Shown: in pieces, positions 44,201 through 52,229 of the stretch
Numbering within the stretch: the stretch's first letter is position 1
Layout of the letters: the number at the start of each line of letters is the position of its first letter
Origin: Eurosta solidaginis
Lineage: Eukaryota; Arthropoda; Insecta; Diptera; Tephritidae
Direction: 5' to 3'
DNA: 64,000 bases
NCBI RefSeq assembly: GCF_040869045.1
Contig: NC_090321.1
Coordinates: 182,003,596 to 182,067,595 of the forward strand
Translations under genes and position numbers: made by a program
Notes under the pieces: model-generated
Database searches by the model: none
Told to the model about the DNA's origin: nothing
The model's input: only the letters and a program-made list of their open reading frames with translations

Positions 44201-44658
44201 AGGTAATGGGTTCGGGAAGGAAAAATAATGAAAGAAGAGATGGACAAGAATACAAAAATGGAAGATAAAGTAGAAGAGAATGGGATAGAGGGCGAAGATG
44301 GGAAGCAGGGCTCACTTTTGAAATATAGGAAAACCAATTCGCCTTGTTAAATTTTTGAACATTTTTTATGATGTGGTGAACGAGGTATCGTTTTAACAGA
44401 AACGAAAAAAAGACGGTTCTGGTCATGGTATAGCTTAAGGTCTCAAACCCCGGTTCACAGCCCTAATTATTATTAACGTTCAAGAGTTGCTAGAAGCGGA
44501 CTTACATGCATTTTACAAAGGCGATATAAATTATCAAGAAGCGATGCGGTTGTGCCATCAATAAATGTTTTCGCTATGTTTTTTGTGGCCATGCGAGAGA
44601 GGATCTTCTTCTGGGCACGCAAACCAATGTCACGCGACTTGAAAGCACTGTCAGCCAT
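26227..44658 (-). CDS. TNFAIP8/TIPE-family protein, Sigmar-like, three coding exons
   Basis: Cytosolic all-helical protein of the TNFAIP8 family (phospholipid-binding in mammals; the fly member Sigmar is linked to autophagy and cytoskeleton). Exons: 44658-44506 (51 codons), 28418-28281 (46 codons), 26502-26227 (91 codons plus stop). All junctions are phase 0; donors GTAAGT, acceptors GGTATAG and TTACAG. Exon 1 reads RDIGLRAQKKILSRMATKN and TFIDGTTASLLDNLYRLCK; exon 2 NKAKAEKLIKNIIKIVIKIG and HRNNQF; exon 3 SFYEVDYSFDL, HLTEKSLNRIDEVFVFFGD and NTAMETGDM: the conserved order of the family. The total is 188 residues, the usual size. The acceptor TTTTTTAG lies two bases before the exon-1 ATG, so at least one upstream exon exists. 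The 16.1-kb intron 1 holds LTR element A and other repeats. The terminal TAA overlaps a donor-like GTAAGT. Confidence 0.9.
26503..28280 (-). other. Intron 2 of the TNFAIP8-like gene
   Basis: 1778-bp intron. Contains a DINE-like repeat at 26763-27270; otherwise AT-rich with no coding signal. Confidence 0.8.
26763..27270 (+). repeat. DINE-like dispersed repeat, truncated inside
   Basis: Start TATACTCAGCTGAGCATAGC, then GTCCGTCCGTCTGTCCGT, CCACGCCCACTTTTTCG and TTACCAAAGACGGATAAAG blocks; end GGTTACACCCGAAATTAGGC then TTCCTTACTTGTT. Both family ends are present with a shortened middle. Confidence 0.65.
28795..29080 (+). pseudogene. RTE-like LINE, C-terminus and tail
   Basis: Reads FNDELYELYADINIVQRIK, TQRLRWLGHGMRM and APAKKVFLSEPAYGKR, then a C-terminal NWRQLAERRSDWSALL in a shifted frame, ending with AGTTAAGTAAGTAAG, the AAGT tail of this group. 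It lies in intron 1 of the TNFAIP8-like gene on the opposite strand. Confidence 0.7.
29567..30150 (-). repeat. CTAGCAGACCCGG-family dispersed repeat, minus
   Basis: Reverse complement of the family at 61155-62400: GTCTCGAGATATAGGCCAAA, a GGGACT hexamer tract (29825-29880), a purine-rich stretch, and GACAACGTCTGCTGGGTCTT at the end. Non-coding. Confidence 0.65.
30155..30540 (+). pseudogene. Probable LINE-like debris
   Basis: An open piece reads RFDLSWCSQLVLGIAKQGQL and HRRLSPIDDD, the style of a LINE C-terminus, but no catalytic motif is present. The family is not identified; it may be unrelated. Confidence 0.3.
30556..30750. mobile_element. Inverted-repeat MITE-like element
   Basis: CATAGCAATGGCCAAGGCG at the left and CGCCTTGCCATCGCTATG at the right form 23-24 bp arms (one mismatch, one gap). 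The interior is non-coding. Confidence 0.55.
30751..31007. repeat. Unassigned; partly related to 11460-11575
   Basis: GTCTTTGTGAATTGAGCTAAC near 30978 resembles GCCTTTGTGAACTAAGCTAAC at 11538-11558. No gene. Confidence 0.35.
31634..32849 (-). mobile_element. I-like LINE, 5'-truncated, in an LTR
   Basis: The 3' tail of TAAA/TTTA repeats (about 31634-31652) and the 5' truncation at 32849 are flanked by TTTGATT (31627-31633 and 32850-32856), a 7-bp target duplication. Confidence 0.8.
31950..32837 (-). CDS. LINE RNase H domain and C-terminus
   Basis: 295-residue open frame encoding the RNase H domain of an RNase H-bearing non-LTR element (I-like). Catalytic residues are in order: D in VYTDGSK (about residue 35), E in AETAALLEA (70), D in ICTDSRSAIEGI (93), then WVPGHIGIRGNEAADRRAK (about 129-147) with H and the last D. 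The C-terminal cysteine motif CPFCGTQDCTPIHLIDDC follows. In the live element this digests the RNA of the RNA:DNA hybrid during insertion. The frame lacks the upstream RT because of 5' truncation, so the apparent start is not a real initiator. It has no stops, so the insertion may be young. Confidence 0.8.
   Translation of the reverse strand: MQKYRKDHTSPIEYFQLFNDARSHIHESWDFVYTDGSKTDTHTTFAVTNESGVTISVGALPSYSLAFTAETAALLEAVRYVSREGRKYVICTDSRSAIEGILNANNNTPMVNQLRDALLDYTDIIKIMWVPGHIGIRGNEAADRRAKEATTEPLHLFGYTFDKDIRRHCKKHMHESWTSDWSTYQHNYKIYNPEGKGSEYPPDASCSSIKKCIRLRVGHTITTHNHLLKGVNNQPCPFCGTQDCTPIHLIDDCRALNHIRTSIFVNSKPSDHLKNINTTNLNSISKLVSNCKLIL
32936..33313 (-). pseudogene. Element A, integrase-tail GPY/F domain
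   Basis: Carries the GPY/F-type module: GDLVLLYNPHRRKGVPSKF then WEGPYKVVMKFSDTIYRIQ, which normally sits at the C-terminus of gypsy integrases. Here it follows the protease and a basic linker directly, with no integrase zinc finger or DDE core. It is separated from the protease piece by a frame break near 33315. It ends next to the purine tract before the 3' LTR. Confidence 0.75.
33317..33796 (-). pseudogene. Element A, protease C-terminal half and linker
   Basis: Starts at the LINE junction with SDLVYRRVKSLPGARLR and includes EVILGVDFLVDHDIRID, the second conserved block of retropepsins, then a basic linker (RQRPRKSKAKVDRSNGPNK). The N-terminal protease half lies 4 kb away at 37830-37929, on the far side of the inserted LINE. 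Confidence 0.75.
33846..35986 (-). pseudogene. LINE reverse transcriptase
   Basis: RT of the CAA-tailed LINE, one frame from about 35986 down to 33846 except for a single in-frame TAA at 35133-35135. Order: SKAVGPDGIAMPLLKNLG, WKMAKVVPLLKPGKP, YRPISLLSPVAKTLE, HQHGFRKLHSTTSALNV, LDLSKAFDTV (first catalytic Asp), the TAA, then GVPQGGVLSPLLFNFYISKL and the YADDC catalytic box (about 34930). The C-terminus carries CPACNVSPHDTNHLFNC. It copies RNA onto nicked target DNA. No RNase H follows. The frame joins the endonuclease frame through a shift near 36010. Confidence 0.85.
35987..37129 (-). pseudogene. LINE AP endonuclease
   Basis: N-terminal domain of the LINE polymerase protein. Apurinic-endonuclease family motifs in order: LQLNCNGLTGKI (Asn), IAAIQEAKL (catalytic Glu), INIYIPP (Tyr), IILGDFNAHHDLW (Asp and Asn), SSPDISIVS (Asp), LASDHLPILISF (Asp-His). 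All active-site residues are present. It nicks target DNA to prime reverse transcription. The frame stops at 35987 because of a one-base deletion near 36010 (compare HFPAEG-type continuation in the RT frame), so the copy is not intact. Confidence 0.85.
37175..37600 (-). pseudogene. LINE 5' region with PHD-like zinc finger
   Basis: Upstream of the endonuclease, a frame reads VQCVSCKGWLHRTGC ... SFVAPCC, the C-x2-C-x4-H-x3-C spacing of a PHD-type finger, followed by a proline/serine-rich stretch ending at 37175. PHD fingers occur in the first proteins of some LINE clades. The frame has no convincing initiator ATG. Confidence 0.5.
37830..37929 (-). pseudogene. Element A, protease N-terminal half
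   Basis: Encodes VLTVDTGASHS, the retropepsin active-site DTGAS motif, cut immediately afterwards by the LINE insertion. Preceded by VSQIGRKSSSLTIRGN, conserved with copies B and C. Confidence 0.8.
37926..39128 (-). pseudogene. Element A, Gag with SAP-like motif and coiled coil
   Basis: 400-residue open frame from ATG at 39128. Residues about 4-37 (SELKIQQLKELESRGLNTSG, then a KLELQARL helix) match the SAP DNA/chromatin-binding helix-extended-helix pattern. Residues about 70-205 are a coiled coil built of 11-12-residue repeats of the SQLE-SQETRIT type. Residues about 225-385 (TPSFDGSVPFQVFKLQFEKT, RRYGSEHRKHIFQIELQNR) are a retroviral-like capsid region shared with B/C. Relative to C, about 235 bp are missing near 37985, removing the CCHC knuckle and shifting the frame, so the last residues are out of register. 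Confidence 0.8.
39166..39177 (-). other. Primer binding site of element A
   Basis: TGGTGTCAGAAG, two bases inside the 5' LTR, complementary to a tRNA 3' end CTTCTGACACCA. This fits insect tRNA-Leu as I recall it. Confidence 0.6.
39180..39890 (-). repeat. 5' LTR of element A
   Basis: 711 bp, reads TGTCACGGATATT...CGTTACA on the minus strand. Contains AGTATAAAAGGCG (TATA) near 39460-39476. Confidence 0.85.
39929..40402 (+). mobile_element. Solo LTR of a related family, plus strand
   Basis: 474 bp with TGTGACGAATATTACC at the left and AAATTCGTTACA at the right, like the ends of element A's LTR in opposite orientation. Has TATAAAG near 40181 and AATAAA at 40293-40298. No matching target duplication is seen. 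Confidence 0.65.
40403..41120 (+). repeat. Tandem repeat units and flanks
   Basis: Three units of about 115 bp at 40630-40925, each with a CCGGAAAGTGCACCAGG-like core, followed by TTGAAATTTTGTATAGGGG or a variant. The flanks are AT-rich and non-coding. Confidence 0.55.
41121..41450 (+). repeat. Purine-rich tract
   Basis: Roughly 330 bp of almost pure A/G on this strand (AGAGCGAGAGCGACAGGAAG, GAGACGGAGAGAAAGAGAAG). Similar tracts lie at 29925-30070 and 44165-44310, and the complement at 61240-61350. Confidence 0.7.
41451..42432. other. Unassigned intronic DNA
   Basis: No coding signal or recognised repeat. Confidence 0.3.
42433..42792 (-). CDS. Unrecognised 119-residue open frame
   Basis: Minus strand, inside intron 1 of the TNFAIP8-like gene and in the same direction. 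The peptide is not low-complexity: PGLTFPKVGGPIPNYSLGVN, YHLRRYGSCYKCEYVGKYF, FYYTNGGDSRTSLKTEFG. Basic, with cysteines in C-x2-C. No family recognised. The ATG context is unremarkable and a donor-like GTAAGT follows the CEYVG codons, so it could be one exon, a transposon-protein fragment, or chance. Treated as hypothetical. Confidence 0.25.
   Translation of the reverse strand: MIFAHHHSTPKSPGLTFPKVGGPIPNYSLGVNYIGYSPSTVFKYHLRRYGSCYKCEYVGKYFKHVRLCFARTLKLVKQKLSQYSRRKDRVFYYTNGGDSRTSLKTEFGLFYHKAGNEGY
42835..43106. mobile_element. Inverted-repeat element next to a piggyBac-like MITE
   Basis: GGATTTTGCATCACTGATTTC at the left is mirrored by GAATTCGGTGATGCAAAATCC at the right (16-20 bp arms). The interior is AT-rich. 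Confidence 0.5.
43113..43986. mobile_element. piggyBac-like MITE
   Basis: Flanked by TTAA on both sides (43109-43112, 43987-43990). 18-bp terminal repeats TCCTCTGCGACTGACGTG and, reversed, CCCTCTGCGACTGACGTG (17 of 18). The TTAA target and CC-starting end are piggyBac signatures. 874 bp, no transposase. Inside, a block of about 70 bp is duplicated in tandem near 43655-43795 (ACTTAAATACTGAGATGGTT). Confidence 0.8.
43991..44505. other. Intronic DNA with foldback-family debris
   Basis: 44020-44120 (AATAACTTTTGAACGG, TGATGCGCATCTCTTGATAC) resembles the right arm of the 2699-3203 foldback family. A purine-rich tract at 44165-44310 follows. Confidence 0.4.
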
Positions 44659-44660
44659 AA

Positions 44661-45130
44661 CTAAAAAAAAAAAAAAACAAATGCAAACTATAAATAATAA
44701 TACATAAATAAAGCTATAACAAAACAGCTATGGAATCGTAACATACGATCACGGATAGAAAGCAGTTTTCACACAAGCGATAAAAATAAGGCTATCCAAC
44801 TATTTAAAAAGAATAATAATATATTATGGATTTAGTGAGAACGTGTTGCCCCTAGTTCACATATTTCATTAATCCAATGCACCATTTCGGAGCTACAGTG
44901 ATTTAAAACCCGGCATTCTATCACGGATCGTATGTAACGATTCGGCTCCAGCTAAATTTGTTTATTAAAGTTTTAGAATAATAATAGGATATTATTTTAT
45001 GGAACAAGAAAAAAAGAAGTCAACTAAAAAATTATCAACTAACTACATACAAAGTATGTAAACTTGTTGAAGTGTTATTATACGCTCATAAATAATATTC
45101 ATATCAAGGAAATAACAAAAAACAAATTTA
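44661..45130. other. Upstream intron of the TNFAIP8-like gene
   Basis: Begins with the TTTTTTTAG acceptor on the minus strand. AT-rich, with a dispersed AACATACGATCACGGATAGA / CTATCACGGATCGTATGTAA inverted pair at 44739-44758 and 44918-44937. Confidence 0.4.
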
Positions 45131-45301
45131 GGGCCTCATTCTCTATTACGAAACGAACGTTGGTTTCACCTCAGAGACGAATCGCTAGAGCATTTGCACT
45201 ATGTTAAACAATGGCAACATATCATTAATACCATTGCTAGACGAAATAGGTTGGAGGCGAATCGTTCGTCTGACTATCGTTCGCAATACAGAATAAAGCC
45301 C
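45131..45301. mobile_element. Harbinger-like MITE, second family
   Basis: Ends GGGCCTCATTCTCTATTACG and, reversed, GGGCTTTATTCTGTATTGCG, flanked by TTA (45128-45130, 45302-45304). 171 bp, non-coding. Confidence 0.7.
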
Positions 45302-45689
45302 TTAATAAACGTAGGTATCGTCAAGGACGCGGTAAAAGCTACTCCATTCAACATAATTTTACAGTAGAGCGAAAAAACTCAAACGAATGAAAATGTTAGT
45401 AAGTATTTTTGATTGAAAAATGCATTGAAAATAAGAAATGTTCCGAAAAGAATGTGCACACTTTATTTTGCTTGTAATTTGACGAGTTTGCACTTATTTC
45501 TCTCAATTTCTTCTGACAAAAACTTGCATGTTTAATTTAGTTGATAATTAAAGGAAGTAAGCGAAAAAACTATAAGCTCTTAATTTTCACAGTTTTCTTT
45601 TTAAGAGCTTTGATTAACTTTTGTAGGGAAGTAAACTTTAATCTTCTGAAGCTTACTTAGGCATGTTGTGCATTCCATTAACTCGTTTT
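45302..45689. other. Unassigned DNA
   Basis: No gene or repeat recognised. Confidence 0.3.
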
Positions 45690-48445
45690 CATCTTATAGT
45701 TGATTGCTGAGCAGAGCTCCCAGAGTATATTAACTTTGTTCGCATAACAGTACCCCGTAACAGCATAAACTAATGGAGATAGATATAGACTTCTGGGCGA
45801 AAAAAAAAATTCATTTAACCATGTCCGTCCGTCCGTCTGTCCGTAAACACGATAACTTGAGTAAATTTTGAGGTATCTTAATGAAATTTGGTATGTAGGT
45901 TCCTGGGCACTCATCTCAGATCGCTATTTATGAACGAAATCGGACTATAACCACGCCCATTTTCTCGATATCGAAAATTTCGAAAAACCGATAAAGTGCG
46001 ATAATAATAATAATTCATTACCAAAGACGGCTAAAGCGGTGAAACTTGGTAGGTGGGTTGACCTTATGGCGCAGAATAGAAAATTAGTAAAATTGTGGAC
46101 AAAGTGGAATGGCACCGCCCACTTTTAAAAGAAGGTAATTTAAAAGTTTTGCAAGCTGTAGTTTGGCAGTCGTTGAAGATATCATGTAGAAATTTGGCAG
46201 GAACGTTACCGCTATTACTATATGTGTGCAAAATAAAAATTTGCAAAATCGGATAACGATCACGCCCATTTTTTTAAAAAAAATTTTAAAAGTCCAATTT
46301 TAACAAAAAGTTGAATATTTATCTTTACAGTATATAAGTAAATTATGTCAACATTCATCTCCAGTAATGATATGGTGCAACAAAATATAAAAATAAAAGA
46401 AAATTTCAAAATTCATTTAATTTGTCTAGAATACTTTTAATGCCATAAGTCGAACAAAAATTTACCAATCCTTGTGAAATTTGGTAAGGGCATAGTTTGG
46501 GTGTAATGGGCGAAATCGGTTGAAGCCACGCCGTTTTTATACACAGTCGGCCGTCTGTCCTTCGGCTCGGCCGTTAACACGATAACTTGAGCAAAATCGA
46601 TATATCTTTACGAAACTTAGTTCAAATACTTATCTGAACTCACTTTATCTTGGTAATAAAAATGGGCGAAAAAATGCCTTAATTTTATACCAAACTAGCA
46701 GACCCGTCAGACGTTGTTCTCCCCTAAATTTCCGTCTAACTCTATATCTCGAGACCCTTCACAAATAGGTATGAAAACTACCCTGTACTAAAGCACTCAT
46801 CAACAGCTTTCATTTGTTATCCATATTGTATAAACACTTTCTAGGGGTAGCCGGGTCCACGTTTTGGCCTCAATCTCGAGACCCTAGTCACCAATAGATA
46901 TGAAAACTACCCTGTACTAAAGCACTCATCAACAGCTTTCATTCGTTATCCATATTCTATAAACACATTCTAGGGGTACCCGCGTCCACGTTTTCGCTTA
47001 TATCTCGAGACCCCAGTTACACGCGGGTACGAAAAATACCCCGTATCAAAGTACTCATAAACAGCTTACATTCGATACCCATATTGTACAAACATATCCC
47101 AGGATTACCCAGGTGCACGTTTTGATCTCAAGACCCTATCTAGAACGGGATAAAAATTTGCCTATGTCTGTCTCCTGGTTCTAAGCTACCCCTCCACCAA
47201 TTTTCAGCCAAATATGTTCATCCGTTCCTTCCTCTTCAATCACTCTTTATCTATTAAAAAAAAAAGCGCATCAAAATCCGTTGCGTATTTTTAAAGGTGT
47301 AAGCATTCAAAGGGACACAGGGACAGAAAAAGCGACTTTGTTTTATACTATGTAGTGATGTACATCCATACATACCTATAAACCTACGCCCGAAGTTAAA
47401 TAACGCAGCGAATGCTATATATGTACGTATGTAGGTGTCGCATCAAGCCTCACTCAAAAGCAATTAGCGCGGACAGTTCACAGCGAACAAACACACATAC
47501 GCATTTTTTGATAAAAATGTGACTTTTGTCTAAACAATTTGGCGGATTTAAGAAAGGAGTCAAGTATATTTTTGATGCAGATCGAAGGTAAATATTTCAA
47601 AGTTTTACTGAAAAGTAGAATTTTTTAAATCCATCCTTCCGTTTATGAGTTATAGCTGTGTAAACAAAAATTTTATGATTTTTTACTACATTTTGGCAAT
47701 TTGCCACGCCCTATAATATATACCTTCAAATTATATTAACTGTACCATCTCACGTAGCTAAGCTTTCAAATGCAAAAAACCTTTTTAAAATCGGAGCATT
47801 CTGTGTGAAGTTATGTGCATACATGGCATTTAGCGACTTTATTTTATAAGATTTATAGATAGATAGATAGATACGAAAAAAGGGATGAAAAATGGTAATT
47901 GGATTGGTTTTTGGCGCAAAATATAACTTTAGAAAAAACTTTGTAAAGTGGGTGTGACACCTACCATACTAAGTAGAAGAAAATGAAAAAGTTCTGCAGG
48001 CGAAATCAAAAGCCATTGCAGTCATGGCAGGAATACTGTTCGTGGTATTACATATGTATATACATAAATAAATCAGCGGTACCCGACAGATGATGTTCTG
48101 GGTCACCCTGGTCCACATTTTGGTCAATATCTCGAAAACGCCTTCACATATACAACTTAGGGATACTCCCTTTTAAAATACTCATTAACACCTTTCATTT
48201 GATACCCATATGGTACAAACAAATTCTAGAGTCAAACGCGTCCACCCATAGAACTATGGCCCACTCACTTTTGAAATACCATTTAATACCTTCCATTTGA
48301 TACCCATGTCATACAAACACATTCCAGGGTTACCCTAGGTTCATTTTCCTACATGGTGATTTTCCTTAATTTTGTCTCCAAAGCTCTCAGCTAAGTATGT
48401 AATATTCGGTTACACCCGAACTTAGCCTTCCTTACTTGTTCTATA
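45690..48445 (+). repeat. Long DINE-like repeat with other repeats nested
   Basis: Start GCTGAGCAGAGCTCCCAGAG, then GTCCGTCCGTCTGTCCGT, ACCACGCCCATTTTCTCGAT and GGGTGGTTGACC-like blocks; end GGTTACACCCGAACTTAGCC then TTCCTTACTTGTT near 48440. A CTAGCAGACCCGTCAGACGT-type repeat begins at about 46693 with four units of about 128 bp (TCTCGAGACCC at 46741, 46870, 47000, 47120). A short TAGA run lies near 47857-47872. Confidence 0.6.
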
Positions 48446-49115
48446 TAATCCTGCTGTATATCTGAATAACTTATTTAATTCATTTTTATGGAGCTTTACT
48501 TTTAGCGGCTTTTAAGTACAAATATTTATGTTTACTAAAGTAGCTGTATACTTTATTTTCATGCTCTTATTCTTCAATTCGCGACAAAACGAAATCTATC
48601 GGTGAAGAAGCTAATAGAATACAGTATCCAACATTGCTTAAGCCATAATAATCTGACACATACACTTCGAAAAATAATTAATTATAAGTGTGCATTTTCT
48701 TTTCGGAACAGTCTTATATGGTGTTAGTAGCTTTTAACGGTTCTGAACATTAGACACACACATTTCCTTTGTAAACAAAAATGGTTAGATTTCAATAAAA
48801 AAAAATTATATATCATGCATTTACTGCTCTCAAATCAGCGCAGATGATTTGTATAAAAAAATTGCTTCTACTTTTTTGTTTCTTTTAAAACAAGTCAAGC
48901 AAGGGAAATAAGGATGTTGGTAAGACAAACGATTACACTATATAAAAGCCATAGTGCAATATAGTAAAAGTGCAAACGATATAAAAGAAATCAATACACA
49001 AAGATGACCAACGTAAATAATTGTATGTTTCTCAAAGTAATTGAATAAATTGAAAAATGAAAAGAACAAAAGCTTGGGTTGGTTGGGATTCGTAAATGCT
49101 TGCTTGATTGATTAC
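48446..49115. other. Intron between candidate first exon and exon 1
   Basis: AT-rich, no repeat recognised. Confidence 0.35.
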
Positions 49116-49200
49116 CTTCTAAATTCCAATAGTCGATGCTCCATAGCAGCAGACATTGACGTAAACCATCCGCTGCCATTTTGATTTTGAATCCTGTCAT
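49116..49200 (-). CDS. Candidate alternative first coding exon of the TNFAIP8-like gene
   Basis: Minus strand, ATG at 49200, 28 codons plus one base: MTGFKIKMAADGLRQCLLLW then SIDYWNLE, ending at a GTAATC donor. The one spare base joins the TT before the downstream ATG (44660-44659), giving Val-Met and the same reading frame as exon 1. Phase compatibility (one chance in three) plus the upstream exon required by the acceptor at 44661 are the only support. The peptide resembles nothing I can name. The 5' part of this exon (54609-54640) is duplicated in the second tandem unit. Confidence 0.4.
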
Positions 49201-50088
49201 AATTTGTTTTTTTTTTTTTTTTTTGTTGTAGTTTGAATGCAATTTTAATTGGATAAGAAAAAATTATAGAGCTCGCTTAAAAAGAAATAGGATCAAGGCA
49301 TTAGGTATAAAAGTGCAGCATGCATTCATAAATTTGTGTTTTGGGTGGGTTCACTTAAAGGCAACCTTGATATACTACTGGCGATAACATCCCAGCCAAC
49401 ATTTTTTTTTAAATTTTGATCAAAAATATTAAATATCATACCCCAAGATGATTAAAAACGTTCAAATTTAAAAGTATTTTCTATTCGAAAATTAATAATC
49501 ATTTATGATTCCTATTTTGAAACGCTTTTTATTCATATTTGATATAATTGTAAAATTGAGCTTTAATTGTCTTAGAGTAATATTTGACTTCTTTTCACAG
49601 TCATTTTTTGATCATATTCGTGAACATATTTCGATTGTTTTGGTTGAGATTTTTGAATAATTTTTGTATGCAATTATGATGCATTTATTCCTCATATCTC
49701 ATTCAAAATAAGATACTACATAGTAATTATCAGGGGAAGAAAGCATGTGGAAGTGAGCTATTTGAACCACAGGACACTAGCAAACAATCATGACCGATAT
49801 ACACCTGCGACTACAACATCCAACATCAGCTATGATCGTCAATATCTTAAAATACGATACGGTACGGGATGTTGAAGACATATCCAGGTACATACATACA
49901 TATGTCAAGAGAGCTTCACTTACCTTGGGTTCAAATAGCTCACAACTTTTGTATTGTCCAACTATTATGTATTTTCTGGGACGCCGAAGGTGGAGAAATG
50001 GTTGGGGAAATCTTCGGTCGAGCACCATTTGTATTACATTATCTTGAAGAATATCTTAATAATAAAATCTTTATATGCATATGTACAT

Positions 50089-50439
50089 TAGGCTGGGTCG
50101 ATTTATTAACCGATATCGCGCCATCGATGTTTCGATAGGATTTGATTGTAAAATTTTCATGTATACCCTGTCCGACCCAGAAATGTTCGGTAAAAACGTT
50201 GGCGATAACAGTTTTTTGAAAAGAAAAAAAATATACATTTGAAAATTTTTTAGTAGGTCATGAAAAAAAACCTTAAAAATCAAAGTCGAAAAAAGTCAAG
50301 AAAATTACATTTCGCAGGCTCGAAAATTATTTTTTTTTTGGATATGCCTAGTGGAACTTTTTTCCTGAGCCCAAATCATATCGAAAAATCGATGGCGCGA
50401 TATCGGTTAACTTTCGTCCATACAAATCGACCCACCCTA
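50089..50439. mobile_element. MITE with TAGGSTGGGTCG ends, unit 1
   Basis: 351 bp; left TAGGCTGGGTCGATTT, right AAATCGACCCACCCTA, with the subterminal palindromic block CCGATATCGCGCCATCGAT in both arms. Flanked by ATGTACAT on both sides (50081-50088, 50440-50447), an 8-bp hAT-style duplication. Duplicated at 55529-55879. Confidence 0.75.
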
Positions 50440-50447
50440 ATGTACAT

Positions 50448-51480
50448 ATTTTTTCTGAACTTTATGATTGAAAAAATGTGTGTATGTATAAAAAATAAGA
50501 TTTTTAATGAAAAGTAAAATTTTAACAATTATAAGGTTCATTATTCAGTCAACAAATATAGTTAGAAAACATTCAGAAAGCTGAATTAAAAATGATTATA
50601 AATTTTTGATCACCTAAAGTAAACACATTTGATTCAAATATGATTCCAAAATGTGATTGAAAAACTATATTCAGTTTTTGATCATCAAAGGTAAGCATAT
50701 TTGATTATTCTTTTTGTTGGTTTTTATGACTTGTTCAAATTTAATCATCATATGACTTCAAAAATGATCCCACAAAGTGATCGAAAATCAAATGTATTCA
50801 TATTTGATTATTTCTTTTGTTCAATGTATTATAACTCATTATTTAGTCAGAAAGAGTAATCAAATTGTATTTATATGTAGGGAAATTCAAAATTGAATAA
50901 TCTAAATGCTGAGTGGGATGGGAGTAAAATTTCATAGAAAATACATATTTATAAGTTGTAATGTTTGTATGTACATTTTGCATCGGATCTCAAAAAAAAT
51001 TGTAATACCACAAAGAATATTAAAATAATCGATTAAATCGAAACGAACAAAGTTTATTTAAATTTTGCTTATTCTTTGTAACAATGTACTTACTTACGTA
51101 CTTAACCATTTACTTGATTTTTCCCGACAAATAAAGTAGGCAGGGCCGTACCGAGACGGTGCGGTGCCCCAGGGCCCCAAACGCCCGAGTCGCAAAAGTT
51201 TCACCGAAAAATATACACTAAATTGTGGGAAACATTTTATTTTTTATTTATTTTATTCAAATTATAATCCAAAAGCAGATATCGGGATGGACGTCTAGAC
51301 CATCCACCTAAAATTCTCGGCTTCGCCTTGGATTTTGAACTGTGGATGAGCGAAAATCCATGTTTGGAATGTACCGATTAAGCTACTATTAGTGTCTGAA
51401 AATTATCTAATTATTGAAAGATTTTAAGGCCTTTAATATATAGTCGTGTAAATGGACACAATGAAATTCCACTTATATAC
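50448..51480. other. Upstream DNA within the duplication unit
   Basis: AT-rich with repeated TTTGATTAT/ATTTTTGATCA words; also ATGTACTTACTTACGTACTTAAC near 51084, possibly LINE tail debris. No gene. If the candidate first exon is real, its promoter should lie in 49240-51480. Confidence 0.35.
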
Positions 51481-52218
51481 TGTAACGAATTTACTTGCAA
51501 ATCCTCTTATTTGCAATCCTCTGCTAAGTTCGAATCACTAAACTGTTGAATAAATAACTCCAATATTGAATAATAGAAAAATGGCCTTTATTAAAGTACT
51601 TCACAATAACACTTATACTTTGCTACTCGCTGGCTTAATAACCAAACTGACTGATAACTCAAATGAAACTCTACTATTGGCCGCCAGATCGCGTGCTTAA
51701 TCAAACTGATTGATAGCTCAACTCAAACTGAATTACAGCGCCTCTACATCTGTCGCCTTTTATACTCTTTGGTTTCCTCGTTCGCATTTTTCTAGAATCT
51801 ACTAGCATTGCCCATGAGCTCTCAAACTTCTCAGCTATAATTAAAATTGCACAATTTTATACATCTTTTAGGCGCTTCAAGAATCTACTAGTCCAGTAGC
51901 TCTCAAACTTCTCAGATATATGCATGTGTTAGTGCATTGACTCTCCGCTGCTCGTATTCGTACATGGTACATATGTGTAGACGCAATTATTTATTCGTTT
52001 ATGTAGATACATAATGATTGAATTATTGATGTGAATGTTTGTAGTTTACAGTATCTCGCGCACACATAGGCGTATAAGTAAATGCATCTGTGTGTGACAT
52101 CTCTCGGCTGCCTTATATATGTGTATACATGATTTGATTATTGACGTAAATATCGCTTGGCATGTCCTTAGCATCGCCTTAGTGATGGTATAGCTTAGTG
52201 ACGCTAATATCCGTGACA
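51481..52218 (-). repeat. 3' LTR of element B
   Basis: 738 bp, TGTAACGAATTTACTTGC...ATATCCGTGACA as seen on the plus strand. Followed inward by the purine tract AGGTGGAGGGCAG (minus strand, 52219-52231), the plus-strand primer site. Confidence 0.9.
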
Positions 52219-52229
52219 CTGCCCTCCAC

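Noticed and set aside
44016..44426. 136-codon minus-strand frame rich in Ser/Leu/Phe
   Set aside because: Translation of the complement of a purine-rich tract; low complexity.
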